Assembly: GCA_029975165.1 (NCBI GenBank)
Contig: JARKPR010000042.1
Span: forward strand, 1-55,645
From: Selenomonadales bacterium
GTDB taxonomy: Bacteria; Bacillota; Negativicutes; Sporomusales; UBA7701
Reading direction: 5' to 3'
DNA length: 55,645 nt
Shown piece by piece: positions 1 to 7,142 of this stretch. The position numbers and the translations under genes are program-made. The notes beneath the pieces are model-generated. The model was given only the letters and a program-made list of their open reading frames with translations, had not been told where the DNA came from and did not search any database. Numbering within the stretch: position 1 is the stretch's first letter; each line of letters starts with the position of its first letter.

Positions 1-64
1 AAACGTAAGCAGTGAACCGCCGATCTGCGACAATCAACAAAGCCCCGCCCGCCAAACATCCACT

Positions 65-106
65 ATCCAACATCCAACATCTAATATCTAACATCCAACA
101 TCCAAC
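65..106. repeat. Six tandem heptamers abutting the korB stop
   Basis: Six consecutive 7-base units run from 65 to 106. Four are ATCCAAC and the two in the middle are variants (ATCTAAT, ATCTAAC). The array runs directly into the stop codon of the gene that ends at 106. On the coding strand the unit reads GTTGGAT. No open frame or hairpin of note accompanies it. It is a short simple-sequence repeat in the 3' flank of the oxidoreductase operon; function unknown. Confidence 0.85.
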
Positions 107-936
107 TACGCCCCCGGCCCGCTCTGGATGGCCCGGGCAGCCTCACGCACCTTGTTGTATTCCTGGGTATAGACGGGCAGGTCCCTGTCCACCAGGATTC
201 CGATGGTGAACCTGTCCTTGAGTTCCTCGGGCGTCATTCCCGCGGCCTTATCCACCCGGACGGCGGATTCCTTCTGCCAGCGCAGCATGTCCACCGCGTC
301 CCCCATCTTGTTTCTGCGTCCAAACTGGGTGTGGCAGTGGCTTACCACTTCCACTACGGAAAAACCCCGCTTGAAAATCGCCTTCCGGATCAGTTCATCC
401 AGCAGGGTGGCGTGGTACACCGTACCGCGGGAAACCATGCTCGCTCCCGCCATCACGGCCAGTTCCGCGATGGAGAACGCGTGCTCGATATTCCCGTAAA
501 GAGCCGTGGTCGCCCGGGAGCCGTAAGGTGTGGTAGGGGAATACTGTCCTCCGGTCATGCCGTAGATGTTGTTGTTCACCACGATGGCGGTGAGGTTGAG
601 GTTGCGCCTGGCCGCGTGGATAAAGTGGTTGCCGCCGATGGCGGTGGCGTCGCCGTCGCCGGTGATGACGATGACGTTGAGTTCGGGCTTGGCGAGCTTG
701 ATGCCGGTGGCGAAGGTGAGGGCGCGGCCGTGGGCGGTGTGGACGGTGTTGAAGTTCATGTAGCCCGAGGCGCGCGAGGAGCAGCCGATGCCGGAGACGA
801 CGACGGTTTTCTGCTGCTCGAGGCCGAGCTTGTCGACGGCCCGCAAGATGGCAGCGAGGAGGATGCCGTTGCCGCAGCCGGGGCACCAGATGTGCGGCAG
901 CGTGGACTGGCGGAGATATTTTTCGATTGCGGCCAT
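106..936 (-). CDS. korB: 2-oxoacid:ferredoxin oxidoreductase, beta subunit
   Basis: This 276-residue protein is the thiamine-diphosphate-binding subunit of a 2-oxoacid:ferredoxin oxidoreductase. The complex decarboxylates a 2-oxoacid to the acyl-CoA and reduces ferredoxin in the cytoplasm. The N-terminal WCPGCGN motif is typical of the family, and GDGDATAIGG followed by an Asn-rich stretch (VVNNNIYGMTGGQYSP) is the TPP/metal site. The ATG at 936 overlaps the TAA of the alpha subunit by one base (TAATG), which fixes the start and implies translational coupling. An open frame continues upstream of this ATG, but that part has no family resemblance. Substrate is not certain: KorB (2-oxoglutarate) and VorA-type (branched-chain) enzymes look alike. 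A gamma subunit is not visible in the 105 bases left in the window. Confidence 0.9.
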   Translation of the reverse strand: MAAIEKYLRQSTLPHIWCPGCGNGILLAAILRAVDKLGLEQQKTVVVSGIGCSSRASGYMNFNTVHTAHGRALTFATGIKLAKPELNVIVITGDGDATAIGGNHFIHAARRNLNLTAIVVNNNIYGMTGGQYSPTTPYGSRATTALYGNIEHAFSIAELAVMAGASMVSRGTVYHATLLDELIRKAIFKRGFSVVEVVSHCHTQFGRRNKMGDAVDMLRWQKESAVRVDKAAGMTPEELKDRFTIGILVDRDLPVYTQEYNKVREAARAIQSGPGA

Positions 937-2072
937 TATTTGCCACCTCCTGCCTTGACGATGGGCGCGAGTATTTCTTCCGGCCGGAAGAGTTCGCCGT
1001 CGTAGCGGGTGACGGAGACGACCTTTTCCCGGGGGAGGACGCGTTCGATCTCGCCGACGAGCTGGCCGTAGTTGAGCTCGGGGACGATGATTGTCTTGGC
1101 TTTGGCCGCGGCCTGGGCGACGATGTGGCCGGGGAAGGGCCAGATGGTGACGAGGGAGAGGAGGCCGGCCTTGATGCCCTGGGCACGGGCCTGCTTGACG
1201 GCGGCGATGGCGGCGCGTGTGGTGCCGCCGTAGGCGACGACGAGGATGTCGGCGTCGGCGGTGAGGTCTTCGTGGTAGAGGGTGATTTCGTCGCGGGCCC
1301 GGTCGATTTTGGTGTGCAGGCGGTCGATGAGTTCGGTGGTGGTGGCGCCGCCCGAGGCGGGCAGGCCGTTGTAGCCGTGGACGAGGCCGGTGACGTGGTA
1401 GTAGTAGCCTTCGCCGAAGTCGGCCATGGGCGGGACGCCGTCGGCGTCGGGCTTGAAGGCCTGGTATTCTTCCGGCGGCCCGGAGGGGCGCTTGCGGTCG
1501 ATGACTTCGATTTCGCCGGCTTCGGGGAGTTCTACCCGTTCGCGCATATGGCCGATGACTTCGTCGAGCAGGAGTATTACGGGCATGCGGAATTTTTCCG
1601 CGAAGTTGAAGGCTTTGACGGTGACGTCGAAGCATTCGCGTACCGAGGTGGGACTGAGGGCGATGACGCCGCGGTCGCCGTGGCTGCCCCAGCGGGCCTG
1701 CATGACGTCGCCCTGCGCGGGCGAGGTGGGTTTGCCGGTGCTGGGACCGAGCCGCTGGACGTTGACGATGACGCAGGGGATTTCGGCGATGGCAGCGTAG
1801 CCGATAAGCTCCTGTTTGAGGGAGAAGCCGGGGCCGCTGGTGGCGGTGATGGCTTTGGCGCCGGTGAGCGAGGCGCCGCAGACGGCCCCCATGCTGGCGA
1901 TTTCGTCTTCCATCTGGATGAATTTGCCGCCGAATTTGGGCAGCATTTCGGCGAGGAGTTCGGCGATTTCGGTGCTCGGGGTGATGGGGTAGCCGGCGAA
2001 GAAGGTTACCCCGGCGGCCAGCGCCCCTATGGCGCAGGCCTGGTTGCCCTGCATGAGCTGCGCTTTAGCCAT
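936..2072 (-). CDS. korA: 2-oxoacid:ferredoxin oxidoreductase, alpha subunit
   Basis: This is the 378-residue alpha subunit of the same complex. It opens with a typical GNQACAIGALAAG segment and the FAGYPITPSTEIAE motif. It also carries ATSGPGFSLKQE and QRLGPSTGKPT, which are hallmark segments of KorA/VorB. It lacks a fused gamma domain, so the enzyme is of the separate-subunit type. The ATG at 2072 lies inside the 3' end of the ferredoxin-like gene (8-base overlap), showing an order of delta, alpha, beta. VorB of 3-methyl-2-oxobutanoate oxidoreductase is the main alternative. Confidence 0.9.
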   Translation of the reverse strand: MAKAQLMQGNQACAIGALAAGVTFFAGYPITPSTEIAELLAEMLPKFGGKFIQMEDEIASMGAVCGASLTGAKAITATSGPGFSLKQELIGYAAIAEIPCVIVNVQRLGPSTGKPTSPAQGDVMQARWGSHGDRGVIALSPTSVRECFDVTVKAFNFAEKFRMPVILLLDEVIGHMRERVELPEAGEIEVIDRKRPSGPPEEYQAFKPDADGVPPMADFGEGYYYHVTGLVHGYNGLPASGGATTTELIDRLHTKIDRARDEITLYHEDLTADADILVVAYGGTTRAAIAAVKQARAQGIKAGLLSLVTIWPFPGHIVAQAAAKAKTIIVPELNYGQLVGEIERVLPREKVVSVTRYDGELFRPEEILAPIVKAGGGK

Positions 2073-2271
2073 TGCTCTCCCCCTTCCCGGCTTTGACGAC
2101 TTTGATGGCGTAGTCCGGACAGCGCAGTTCGCACTGGCCGCAGGCGATGCATTTGTCCGGCTCGGTGACGTACACCTTGCCTCTGTCGTCGAGGGCGAGG
2201 ATTTTTTTCGGGCAGAAGGCCACGCAGATACCGCAGCCTTTGCAGTACTTCTGATTGATATCCAGTGCCAC
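2065..2271 (-). CDS. korD: 2-oxoacid:ferredoxin oxidoreductase, delta (2x[4Fe-4S]) subunit
   Basis: This 68-residue ferredoxin-like subunit has two CxxCxxCxxxCP cluster motifs (CKGCGICVAFCP and CIACGQCELRCP). It carries electrons from the TPP subunit to free ferredoxin. The start is GTG at 2271, preceded by a strong AGGAGGTG. It is the first gene of the korDAB operon, so promoter and operator should lie in the 2280-2650 region upstream. Confidence 0.9.
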   Translation of the reverse strand: MALDINQKYCKGCGICVAFCPKKILALDDRGKVYVTEPDKCIACGQCELRCPDYAIKVVKAGKGESNG

Positions 2272-2605
2272 GTAAACACCTCCTGAAATTAAGCGGCGGA
2301 ACGCCGCGCCGGCCTGACACCGTTAGCCTGCCTCGCCTGCGGCTGGTAAATTCCGGCGCGCCGCGGCCGAAGGCTACGATGATGTACTCGGAGTTTTGTA
2401 TTCAAAAAACATTGTGTTCATGGATACACGCCCCGGAGCACGGCCGTAGCCGGGCATTTCTACCCGGCTACGTTCAGCAACGCTGCTTACTTGAAACGTA
2501 TTTTATTCTAGAATTATTACTTTCGTTGCCTGACCGGGTTTTCCTGCCAGACTACGGAAAAATTCCTTAAATGTCGAAATTCTACACAAAGATGCACCGT
2601 GAGTA

Positions 2606-2615
2606 TTGTATACAA
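2606..2615. promoter_or_regulatory. TTGTATACAA palindrome, candidate GntR-type operator
   Basis: A perfect 10-base palindrome TTGTATACAA sits in the leader region of korDAB, flanked by GTATT and AATAC. This resembles the operator style of FadR/GntR-family regulators. No regulator gene is in the window, so the assignment is an inference from form alone. Confidence 0.4.
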
Positions 2616-2651
2616 AATACTTTTCCTGCATCGCAGCATCATAAGGATGTT

Positions 2652-2684
2652 ACCCGCAGCCTGGCAAAAGGCCCGGCTGCGGGT
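2652..2684 (-). terminator. Hairpin after the TRAP permease gene
   Basis: A 10-bp stem (ACCCGCAGCC paired with GGCTGCGGGT) lies 25 bases past the permease stop. There is no strong T-run after it on the minus strand, so it may be a weak terminator or an mRNA-stabilising hairpin. Confidence 0.45.
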
Positions 2685-2708
2685 GGTCCAAGGTCATTGG
2701 CAGATGCG

Positions 2709-4649
2709 TTATTCGGCGCCGGCGGCTTTCTTCGCGGCGAGCTTCCGCCGTTTGATGTACTGAAAGACCATGAGCGCCGCCAGCACGCCGGCCCCAATGG
2801 CATCGGTAAATAGGCCTGGGTCGATCAGCAATAGGCCGCCGGCAAAAAACAGCACGCGGATCGGCATGCTTGCGGGGGCGAGGAAGTAGCCGATCATCGC
2901 TGAACTCAGGCCGACCATGCCGACGAGCGCGGTGCAGGTGCTCCACAGTACGGTGGCAGCCGTGGCGTTGATCATCAGCAGTACTGGGTTGAATACGAAG
3001 ATATACGGCACGACGAAGGCGGCGATGGCGAGTTTGGAGGCGTTGATGCCTGTTCGCATCGGATCGCTGCCGGCAATGCCGGCCCCGGCGAAGGCGGCGA
3101 GGGCGACCGGCGGGGTGACGTCGGCGATGATGCCGAAGTAGAAGGCGAACATGTGGGCGGCGAGGACGGGCACGCCCATTTGCATCAGCGCCGGAGCGGC
3201 GATGGTGGAGGTGATGACGTAGTTGGCGGTGGTGGGAACGCCCATGCCGAGGATGAGTGAGGTGATCATGGTGAAGAACATGGCGGGCAGGAGCTTGCCG
3301 CCGGCCAGGTCGAGCAGGGCGGAGGCGAGCTTCAGGCCGACGCCGGTCTTGGTGACGACGCCGATGATGATGCCGGCGGTGGCGCAGGCGATGAGGACGC
3401 CGAGCACTCCTTTGGCGCCTTTTTCCAGGCCAAGGACGATGTCTTTGGCGCTGATCCGGGTGGATTTCCGCAGGCAGGAGGCGGCGATGGCGAGGATGAT
3501 GGCCCACAGGGCGGCCTTCATCGGCGTGTAGCCGGCGACAAGAAGATAGACGATGACGATGAGCGGGATGGCCAGGTGGCCCCGCTCGACCAGGAGTTCG
3601 CTGAACTTCGGCAGTTCGCTGCGGGGAATGCCCTTGAGGCCATATTTTTTGGCTTCGAGGTGGACGCCGATCCACACGCCGCTGTAGTAAAGGAGCGCGG
3701 GGACGACGGCCGCGGCCACGACCTGAATGTAGGGGATGCCGATAAATTCGGCCATGAGGAAGGCGGCGGCGCCCATGACGGGCGGCATGAGCTGGCCGCC
3801 GGTGGAGGCGGTCGCTTCTACCGCGCCGGCGAATTCCGGCCTGTAGCCGAGCTTTTTCATCATCGGGATGGTGAAGGAGCCGGTGCCGACGACGTTGGCC
3901 ACCGAGCTGCCTGATACGGTGCCCATGAGGCCGCTGGACAGGACGGCGACTTTGGCCGGGCCGCCGCTCGCCCAGCCGGCGACGGCGTTGGCGATGTCGA
4001 TGAAGAATTTGCCCAGACCGGTGGTTTCCAGGTAGGCGCCGAAGAGGATGAAGAGGAAGATGAAAGTCGACGATACTCCCAGCGGGATGCCGAAGATTCC
4101 TTCGGTGGTGTAGAAGAGGTGGTCGATGAGCTCATCTACGCCGACGCCCCTGTGGGCCAGGATGTTCGGCATGTACGGCCCGGTAAACGCGTAGACGAGG
4201 AAGCCGCAGGCTACGATGACCATCGGCCAGCCGACGGCCCGCCGGGCAGCTTCCAAAACGATTAAGACGCCGATGACACCGATGACCATGTCGAGGGGCG
4301 TGGGCATTGAAGCCCGCCGGACGAGCTCCTCGTAAAAGACGACGATGTATAACGGCGCGGCGCCCCCGAGGATGGACAGCGTGAAGTCCAGGGGATGCAC
4401 CTTGTCCCGGGACCAACTGCGCCGAGTCGGGTAGAGGAGAAAGATCAGGACGAGGCCGAAGCTGAGATGGATGGCGCGCTGCAGAGCCGCGTCCAGAACC
4501 CCGAAGATGGCGGTGTACAACTGGAACAGGGAGAAACAGATGGCGATGGCCGTTACGACTTTGGCCATGAAACCTTTAATATTCCGAGTGTCCGATTCCC
4601 GGTCGTATTTTGCCAGAACTTCTTCGGCGGTAAGGGTTTTCTTCTCCAA
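2709..4649 (-). CDS. TRAP transporter fused permease (4TM/12TM)
   Basis: This 646-residue polytopic inner-membrane protein fuses the small (DctQ-like) and large (DctM-like) TRAP permease parts. The N-terminal third has the short set of membrane segments. The rest has the DctM-type segments, including the GLMGTVSGSSVANVVGTG loop and the GGQLMPPVMGAAAFLM motif. This architecture goes with TAXI-type binding proteins, which matches the gene at 5289-6263. Uptake would be driven by an ion gradient. The start is TTG at 4649, chosen because AGGAGG lies 8 bases upstream. Substrate is unknown; TAXI-TRAP systems are often linked to dicarboxylates or glutamate. Confidence 0.92.
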   Translation of the reverse strand: MEKKTLTAEEVLAKYDRESDTRNIKGFMAKVVTAIAICFSLFQLYTAIFGVLDAALQRAIHLSFGLVLIFLLYPTRRSWSRDKVHPLDFTLSILGGAAPLYIVVFYEELVRRASMPTPLDMVIGVIGVLIVLEAARRAVGWPMVIVACGFLVYAFTGPYMPNILAHRGVGVDELIDHLFYTTEGIFGIPLGVSSTFIFLFILFGAYLETTGLGKFFIDIANAVAGWASGGPAKVAVLSSGLMGTVSGSSVANVVGTGSFTIPMMKKLGYRPEFAGAVEATASTGGQLMPPVMGAAAFLMAEFIGIPYIQVVAAAVVPALLYYSGVWIGVHLEAKKYGLKGIPRSELPKFSELLVERGHLAIPLIVIVYLLVAGYTPMKAALWAIILAIAASCLRKSTRISAKDIVLGLEKGAKGVLGVLIACATAGIIIGVVTKTGVGLKLASALLDLAGGKLLPAMFFTMITSLILGMGVPTTANYVITSTIAAPALMQMGVPVLAAHMFAFYFGIIADVTPPVALAAFAGAGIAGSDPMRTGINASKLAIAAFVVPYIFVFNPVLLMINATAATVLWSTCTALVGMVGLSSAMIGYFLAPASMPIRVLFFAGGLLLIDPGLFTDAIGAGVLAALMVFQYIKRRKLAAKKAAGAE

Positions 4650-4680
4650 ATGGGCCGCCTCCTTTCATGGAATTTATCGA

Positions 4681-5196
4681 TCAGTCAGTATGAAGCCAAC
4701 GGTAATAGTAAGGTTTCGCCCTGATGGTGACGAACGCCCCGCCCTCGTGGAGGGCGTATAGGGGAATGGTCTGGTTTCCGATCTCGAGAACCTGTCCGGC
4801 TATCGGCCCGGCGTGCAAGGCCACCTTACCGAATTTGCGTCCCAGGCCGGAGAGGATGAATTTGCCTCCCTGCTGCTGGAAACGTCCCTCGCTGGGCAGG
4901 AAGGGAAGTCCCACGCCGTAGGTCTCGTATATGGTCGAGTCGAGCACCAGCTCATCGGCGCCGATAATGATGAAGGTTTCGGTAACAGGCGTTTTTTGGA
5001 CGGAGTGGGTATATTTCAGGCTGAATGAATCGCCCTTCTCGACAGGGATTATCAGTCGCGCCCCCTGGTCCGTGTCTATGAACAGGCAAAGCCGCATCGA
5101 CAGATACAGCCCCCCGGCGATAAACGCCAGCAACAGACAGGAGATGCCCAGCAGTGTTCTTGTCCGGACGTTGAAGATTTTGACGTGGCTAGACAT
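4681..5196 (-). CDS. DUF1850 protein of a TAXI-TRAP system
   Basis: This 171-residue protein matches the DUF1850 family, typically found between TAXI binding proteins and fused TRAP permeases. One N-terminal membrane segment (about residues 10-32) is followed by an extracytoplasmic beta-rich part containing FSLKYTHSVQKTPVTE. A longer frame starts upstream, but the ATG at 5196 is preceded by GGAG at good distance and gives a conventional signal anchor. Its place in the operon suggests an accessory role in transport; the biochemical role is unknown. Confidence 0.8.
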   Translation of the reverse strand: MSSHVKIFNVRTRTLLGISCLLLAFIAGGLYLSMRLCLFIDTDQGARLIIPVEKGDSFSLKYTHSVQKTPVTETFIIIGADELVLDSTIYETYGVGLPFLPSEGRFQQQGGKFILSGLGRKFGKVALHAGPIAGQVLEIGNQTIPLYALHEGGAFVTIRAKPYYYRWLHTD

Positions 5197-5288
5197 AGCG
5201 CAGCTCCAGTTCTGCCAGAAAAAGCCGGGAATCGGCATAACCGATCCCCGGCACGCTGATTATTGGTTTCGAAGCGTCGCGCCGCGGC

Positions 5289-6263
5289 TTATTTCTCTTT
5301 GAAGTACTTGTCGGCGCCGGCGTGAAGCGGGATGGACATGCCGGCCTGAGCGGTCTCCTTGGTGATGCTCTTGCCGACGGCATGGGCGGCTTTGATGCGG
5401 TCGAGGTTGCTGTAGAGCGCCTTGGTTATGGCATAGACGGTGTCGGCGTCCATTTTGTCGGCGACGACGAGCATGGCTTGGACGGCCACGGCGTCGGCAG
5501 CGGCGGTCTGGCCCTGGTAGGTGTTGGCGGGGATGTTGACTTTGGTGTAGAAGGGGTACTTCTTAATGAGGTCATCGGCCTTGGCAGCCTCGATGGGGAT
5601 CATGACGACCTTGTTCTGAACGGCGATGTCCTGGATGGCGGCGGTAGGATGGCCGGCGGTTACGAAGGCCACGTCGACGTTGCCGTCTTTCAGGCCGCTG
5701 GCGGCTTCGCCGAAGGACAGGTATTGGACTTTGATGTCGTCGTATTTGATGCCGTAAGTTTCGAGGATCTGGCGGGCGTTGGCTTCGGTGCCGGAACCAC
5801 GGGCGCCGACGGCGACGCGCTTGCCTTTAAGGTCGGCAATCGATTTGATGCCGGATTTCTCAAGGGCGACGATCTGAACGGTTTCCGGATAGAGGGTAGC
5901 GATGCCTTTGAAGTTGGCGACTTTGTTGTCTTTGAACATTTCGGTGCCGTTGGCGGCGTAGAAGGCGATGTCGTTCTGGATGAGCGCGAGGTCAACCTTG
6001 CCGTCTTTCAGCATGTTGACGTTGGCGACGGAGGCGCCGGTACTCTGGGCGCTGGTGTTGGCGCCCGGCACGTTCTTGTTGATGATTTCGGCCATTGCGC
6101 CGCCCAGCGGGTAGTACGTGCCCGCCGTGCCGCCTGTAGCGATGTTGATGAATTTTTGCGCAGCCGGTTTCTGCTCTTGTTTTTTGTCGCCGCCGCCGCC
6201 GCAACCGGCGATCAGGCCGGCGACCATGATGACGACGACCAGGATCGCGAGAACCTTTTTCAT
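5289..6263 (-). CDS. TAXI-family TRAP transporter substrate-binding lipoprotein
   Basis: This 324-residue protein captures the substrate outside the membrane. It has a lipoprotein signal peptide ending in GLIAGC, with the lipidated Cys at 21, then a Gly/Lys/Gln linker. The mature part begins with FINIATGGTAGTYYPLGGAM, the signature of the TAXI family, and contains VGARGSGTEANARQIL. The ATG at 6263 follows GAGGAGGGG. It is the first gene of a three-gene operon with the DUF1850 protein and the fused permease. Confidence 0.93.
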   Translation of the reverse strand: MKKVLAILVVVIMVAGLIAGCGGGGDKKQEQKPAAQKFINIATGGTAGTYYPLGGAMAEIINKNVPGANTSAQSTGASVANVNMLKDGKVDLALIQNDIAFYAANGTEMFKDNKVANFKGIATLYPETVQIVALEKSGIKSIADLKGKRVAVGARGSGTEANARQILETYGIKYDDIKVQYLSFGEAASGLKDGNVDVAFVTAGHPTAAIQDIAVQNKVVMIPIEAAKADDLIKKYPFYTKVNIPANTYQGQTAAADAVAVQAMLVVADKMDADTVYAITKALYSNLDRIKAAHAVGKSITKETAQAGMSIPLHAGADKYFKEK

Positions 6264-6346
6264 TCTTTCCCCTCCTCAGTATATTTGGAAATACAACGTT
6301 TATTTTTTTCGCCGTTTGCAGGGGTTTTCCTGCTTAATGGAAGCGA

Positions 6347-6376
6347 CAAGGCGGCGGAAAATTGCCCGCCGCCTTG
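6347..6376. terminator. Perfect 11-bp hairpin between small gene and TAXI operon
   Basis: CAAGGCGGCGG pairs with CCGCCGCCTTG around an 8-base loop. It lies 40 bases past the stop of the 50-residue protein and 84 bases before the TAXI gene. It lacks a T-run on either side. It may end the upstream transcript or reduce read-through into the TAXI operon. Confidence 0.5.
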
Positions 6377-6416
6377 TAATTACGCAATCATTCAAAAAAA
6401 ATCAAAAAAATCCACG

Positions 6417-6569
6417 TCAATGGTCAGCGGTGTCTGCCGTGCGCTTGTAGACGTAGTAGACGACCGCCAGCCAGACGAGGAAGCCCGGGCCGGCAACAAG
6501 CGGGTTGAGCAGCAGGCAGAATATGAAGCCGATGATGACCGGCCAGATATAAAAGCGGACGATTTCCAT
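6417..6569 (-). CDS. Small two-segment membrane protein (50 aa)
   Basis: The predicted product begins MEIVRFYIWPVIIGF and has two hydrophobic segments (about residues 6-20 and 28-43), separated by NPLVAGPG. It ends with a basic/acidic tail. A GGAGGTGAAAGG ribosome site sits just before the ATG at 6569; longer versions of the frame lack such support. It may be transcribed with the TAXI operon 150 bases downstream, although a hairpin lies between. I do not recognise a family. It resembles the many short membrane proteins found next to transporters. Confidence 0.65.
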   Translation of the reverse strand: MEIVRFYIWPVIIGFIFCLLLNPLVAGPGFLVWLAVVYYVYKRTADTADH

Positions 6570-6640
6570 TCCTTTCACCTCCCCCGTCGTTGCGCCGCCG
6601 TTAGTATTATTGGCGGCGGCCGGCCGTTTTAAACGGCCAC

Positions 6641-6669
6641 TTGGGGGCAAGGCGACAAGATGGTATAAT
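6641..6669 (+). promoter_or_regulatory. Sigma-A-like promoter for the 119-aa gene
   Basis: TTGGGG at 6641-6646 and TATAAT at 6664-6669 are separated by 17 bases. The -10 element is perfect and the -35 element is partial. The downstream gene begins at 6704. A near-palindrome, GGCCGTTTTAAACGGCC, lies just upstream and could be an operator shared with the divergent small gene. Confidence 0.65.
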
Positions 6670-6703
6670 AGTCGCAGCGATAGAGACGGAAAGGACGTGC
6701 CGC

Positions 6704-7063
6704 ATGGAAAAATTTTCATCAGGTTTGACGATTACCCTGGCCCGCACGCTATGGTTCAATATGTACCGGGCCCAGGTGGAGGATGGCGCCGGCCAGTATC
6801 TGGCGACCCTGCGCCTTATCCCCGCCATCCCCCTCGAGCGCGGTGCCGTGCCTGCCGACGCGCCGGAGGTGCAGCCGTACGTGCTGGTGCTGGTCGAGGA
6901 TGCCGTGTTCGGTGAGGAGGAGTTGGTCGCTTTCGAGGGCGCGGTGGCCGAGCAGCTGCTGGCGAGGATGACCCAGGAGGATTTCCGCCCCGCCTTCTGC
7001 CAGTTCGCTTACCCTTCGGCGCCGCGCGGGGCGGGGCCGGTTGTCACGGAGCTGGGAAGTTAA
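6704..7063 (+). CDS. Conserved-looking hypothetical protein (119 aa)
   Basis: One of the few plus-strand genes. The product begins MEKFSSGLTITLARTLWFN and is acidic, soluble and rich in hydrophobic beta-like stretches such as YVLVLVED. There are no signal peptide, cysteine motifs or known domain that I can identify. The ATG at 6704 has AAGGA about ten bases upstream and is 35 bases from a good -10 box. A strong terminator follows at 7114-7138, so it is probably monocistronic. Function unknown. Confidence 0.7.
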   Translation: MEKFSSGLTITLARTLWFNMYRAQVEDGAGQYLATLRLIPAIPLERGAVPADAPEVQPYVLVLVEDAVFGEEELVAFEGAVAEQLLARMTQEDFRPAFCQFAYPSAPRGAGPVVTELGS

Positions 7064-7113
7064 AAACAACGGGACCGTTGACGCGAACGGCCCCGGCAAA
7101 AAGGATTTTTTTA

Positions 7114-7138
7114 GGCGCCGAAGATTCGGCGCCTTTTT
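7114..7138 (+). terminator. Rho-independent terminator
   Basis: A 9-bp stem (GGCGCCGAA with TTCGGCGCC) is followed by five T on the plus strand. It ends the 119-aa gene and lies in the short gap before the convergent ArnT-like gene. Confidence 0.85.
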
Positions 7139-7142
7139 CATG

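Larger units (their letters stand above)
2272..2708. other. Intergenic region upstream of korDAB
   Basis: No credible gene is seen in these 437 bases. The region must hold the korDAB promoter (minus strand) and the 3' end signal of the TRAP operon. It is more AT-rich than its neighbours. It contains a TGTATTC...GGATACA imperfect inverted repeat near 2397-2428, the palindrome at 2606-2615, and the hairpin at 2652-2684. The palindromes suggest control by a dimeric repressor. Confidence 0.6.

Noticed and set aside
1-209. CRISPR-like array at the left edge
   Set aside because: Units are 7 bases with no spacers; it is a simple tandem repeat.
2571-2813. Short plus-strand frames in the korDAB upstream region
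   Set aside because: No ribosome site, no family features, and overlap with the TRAP gene end and a hairpin.
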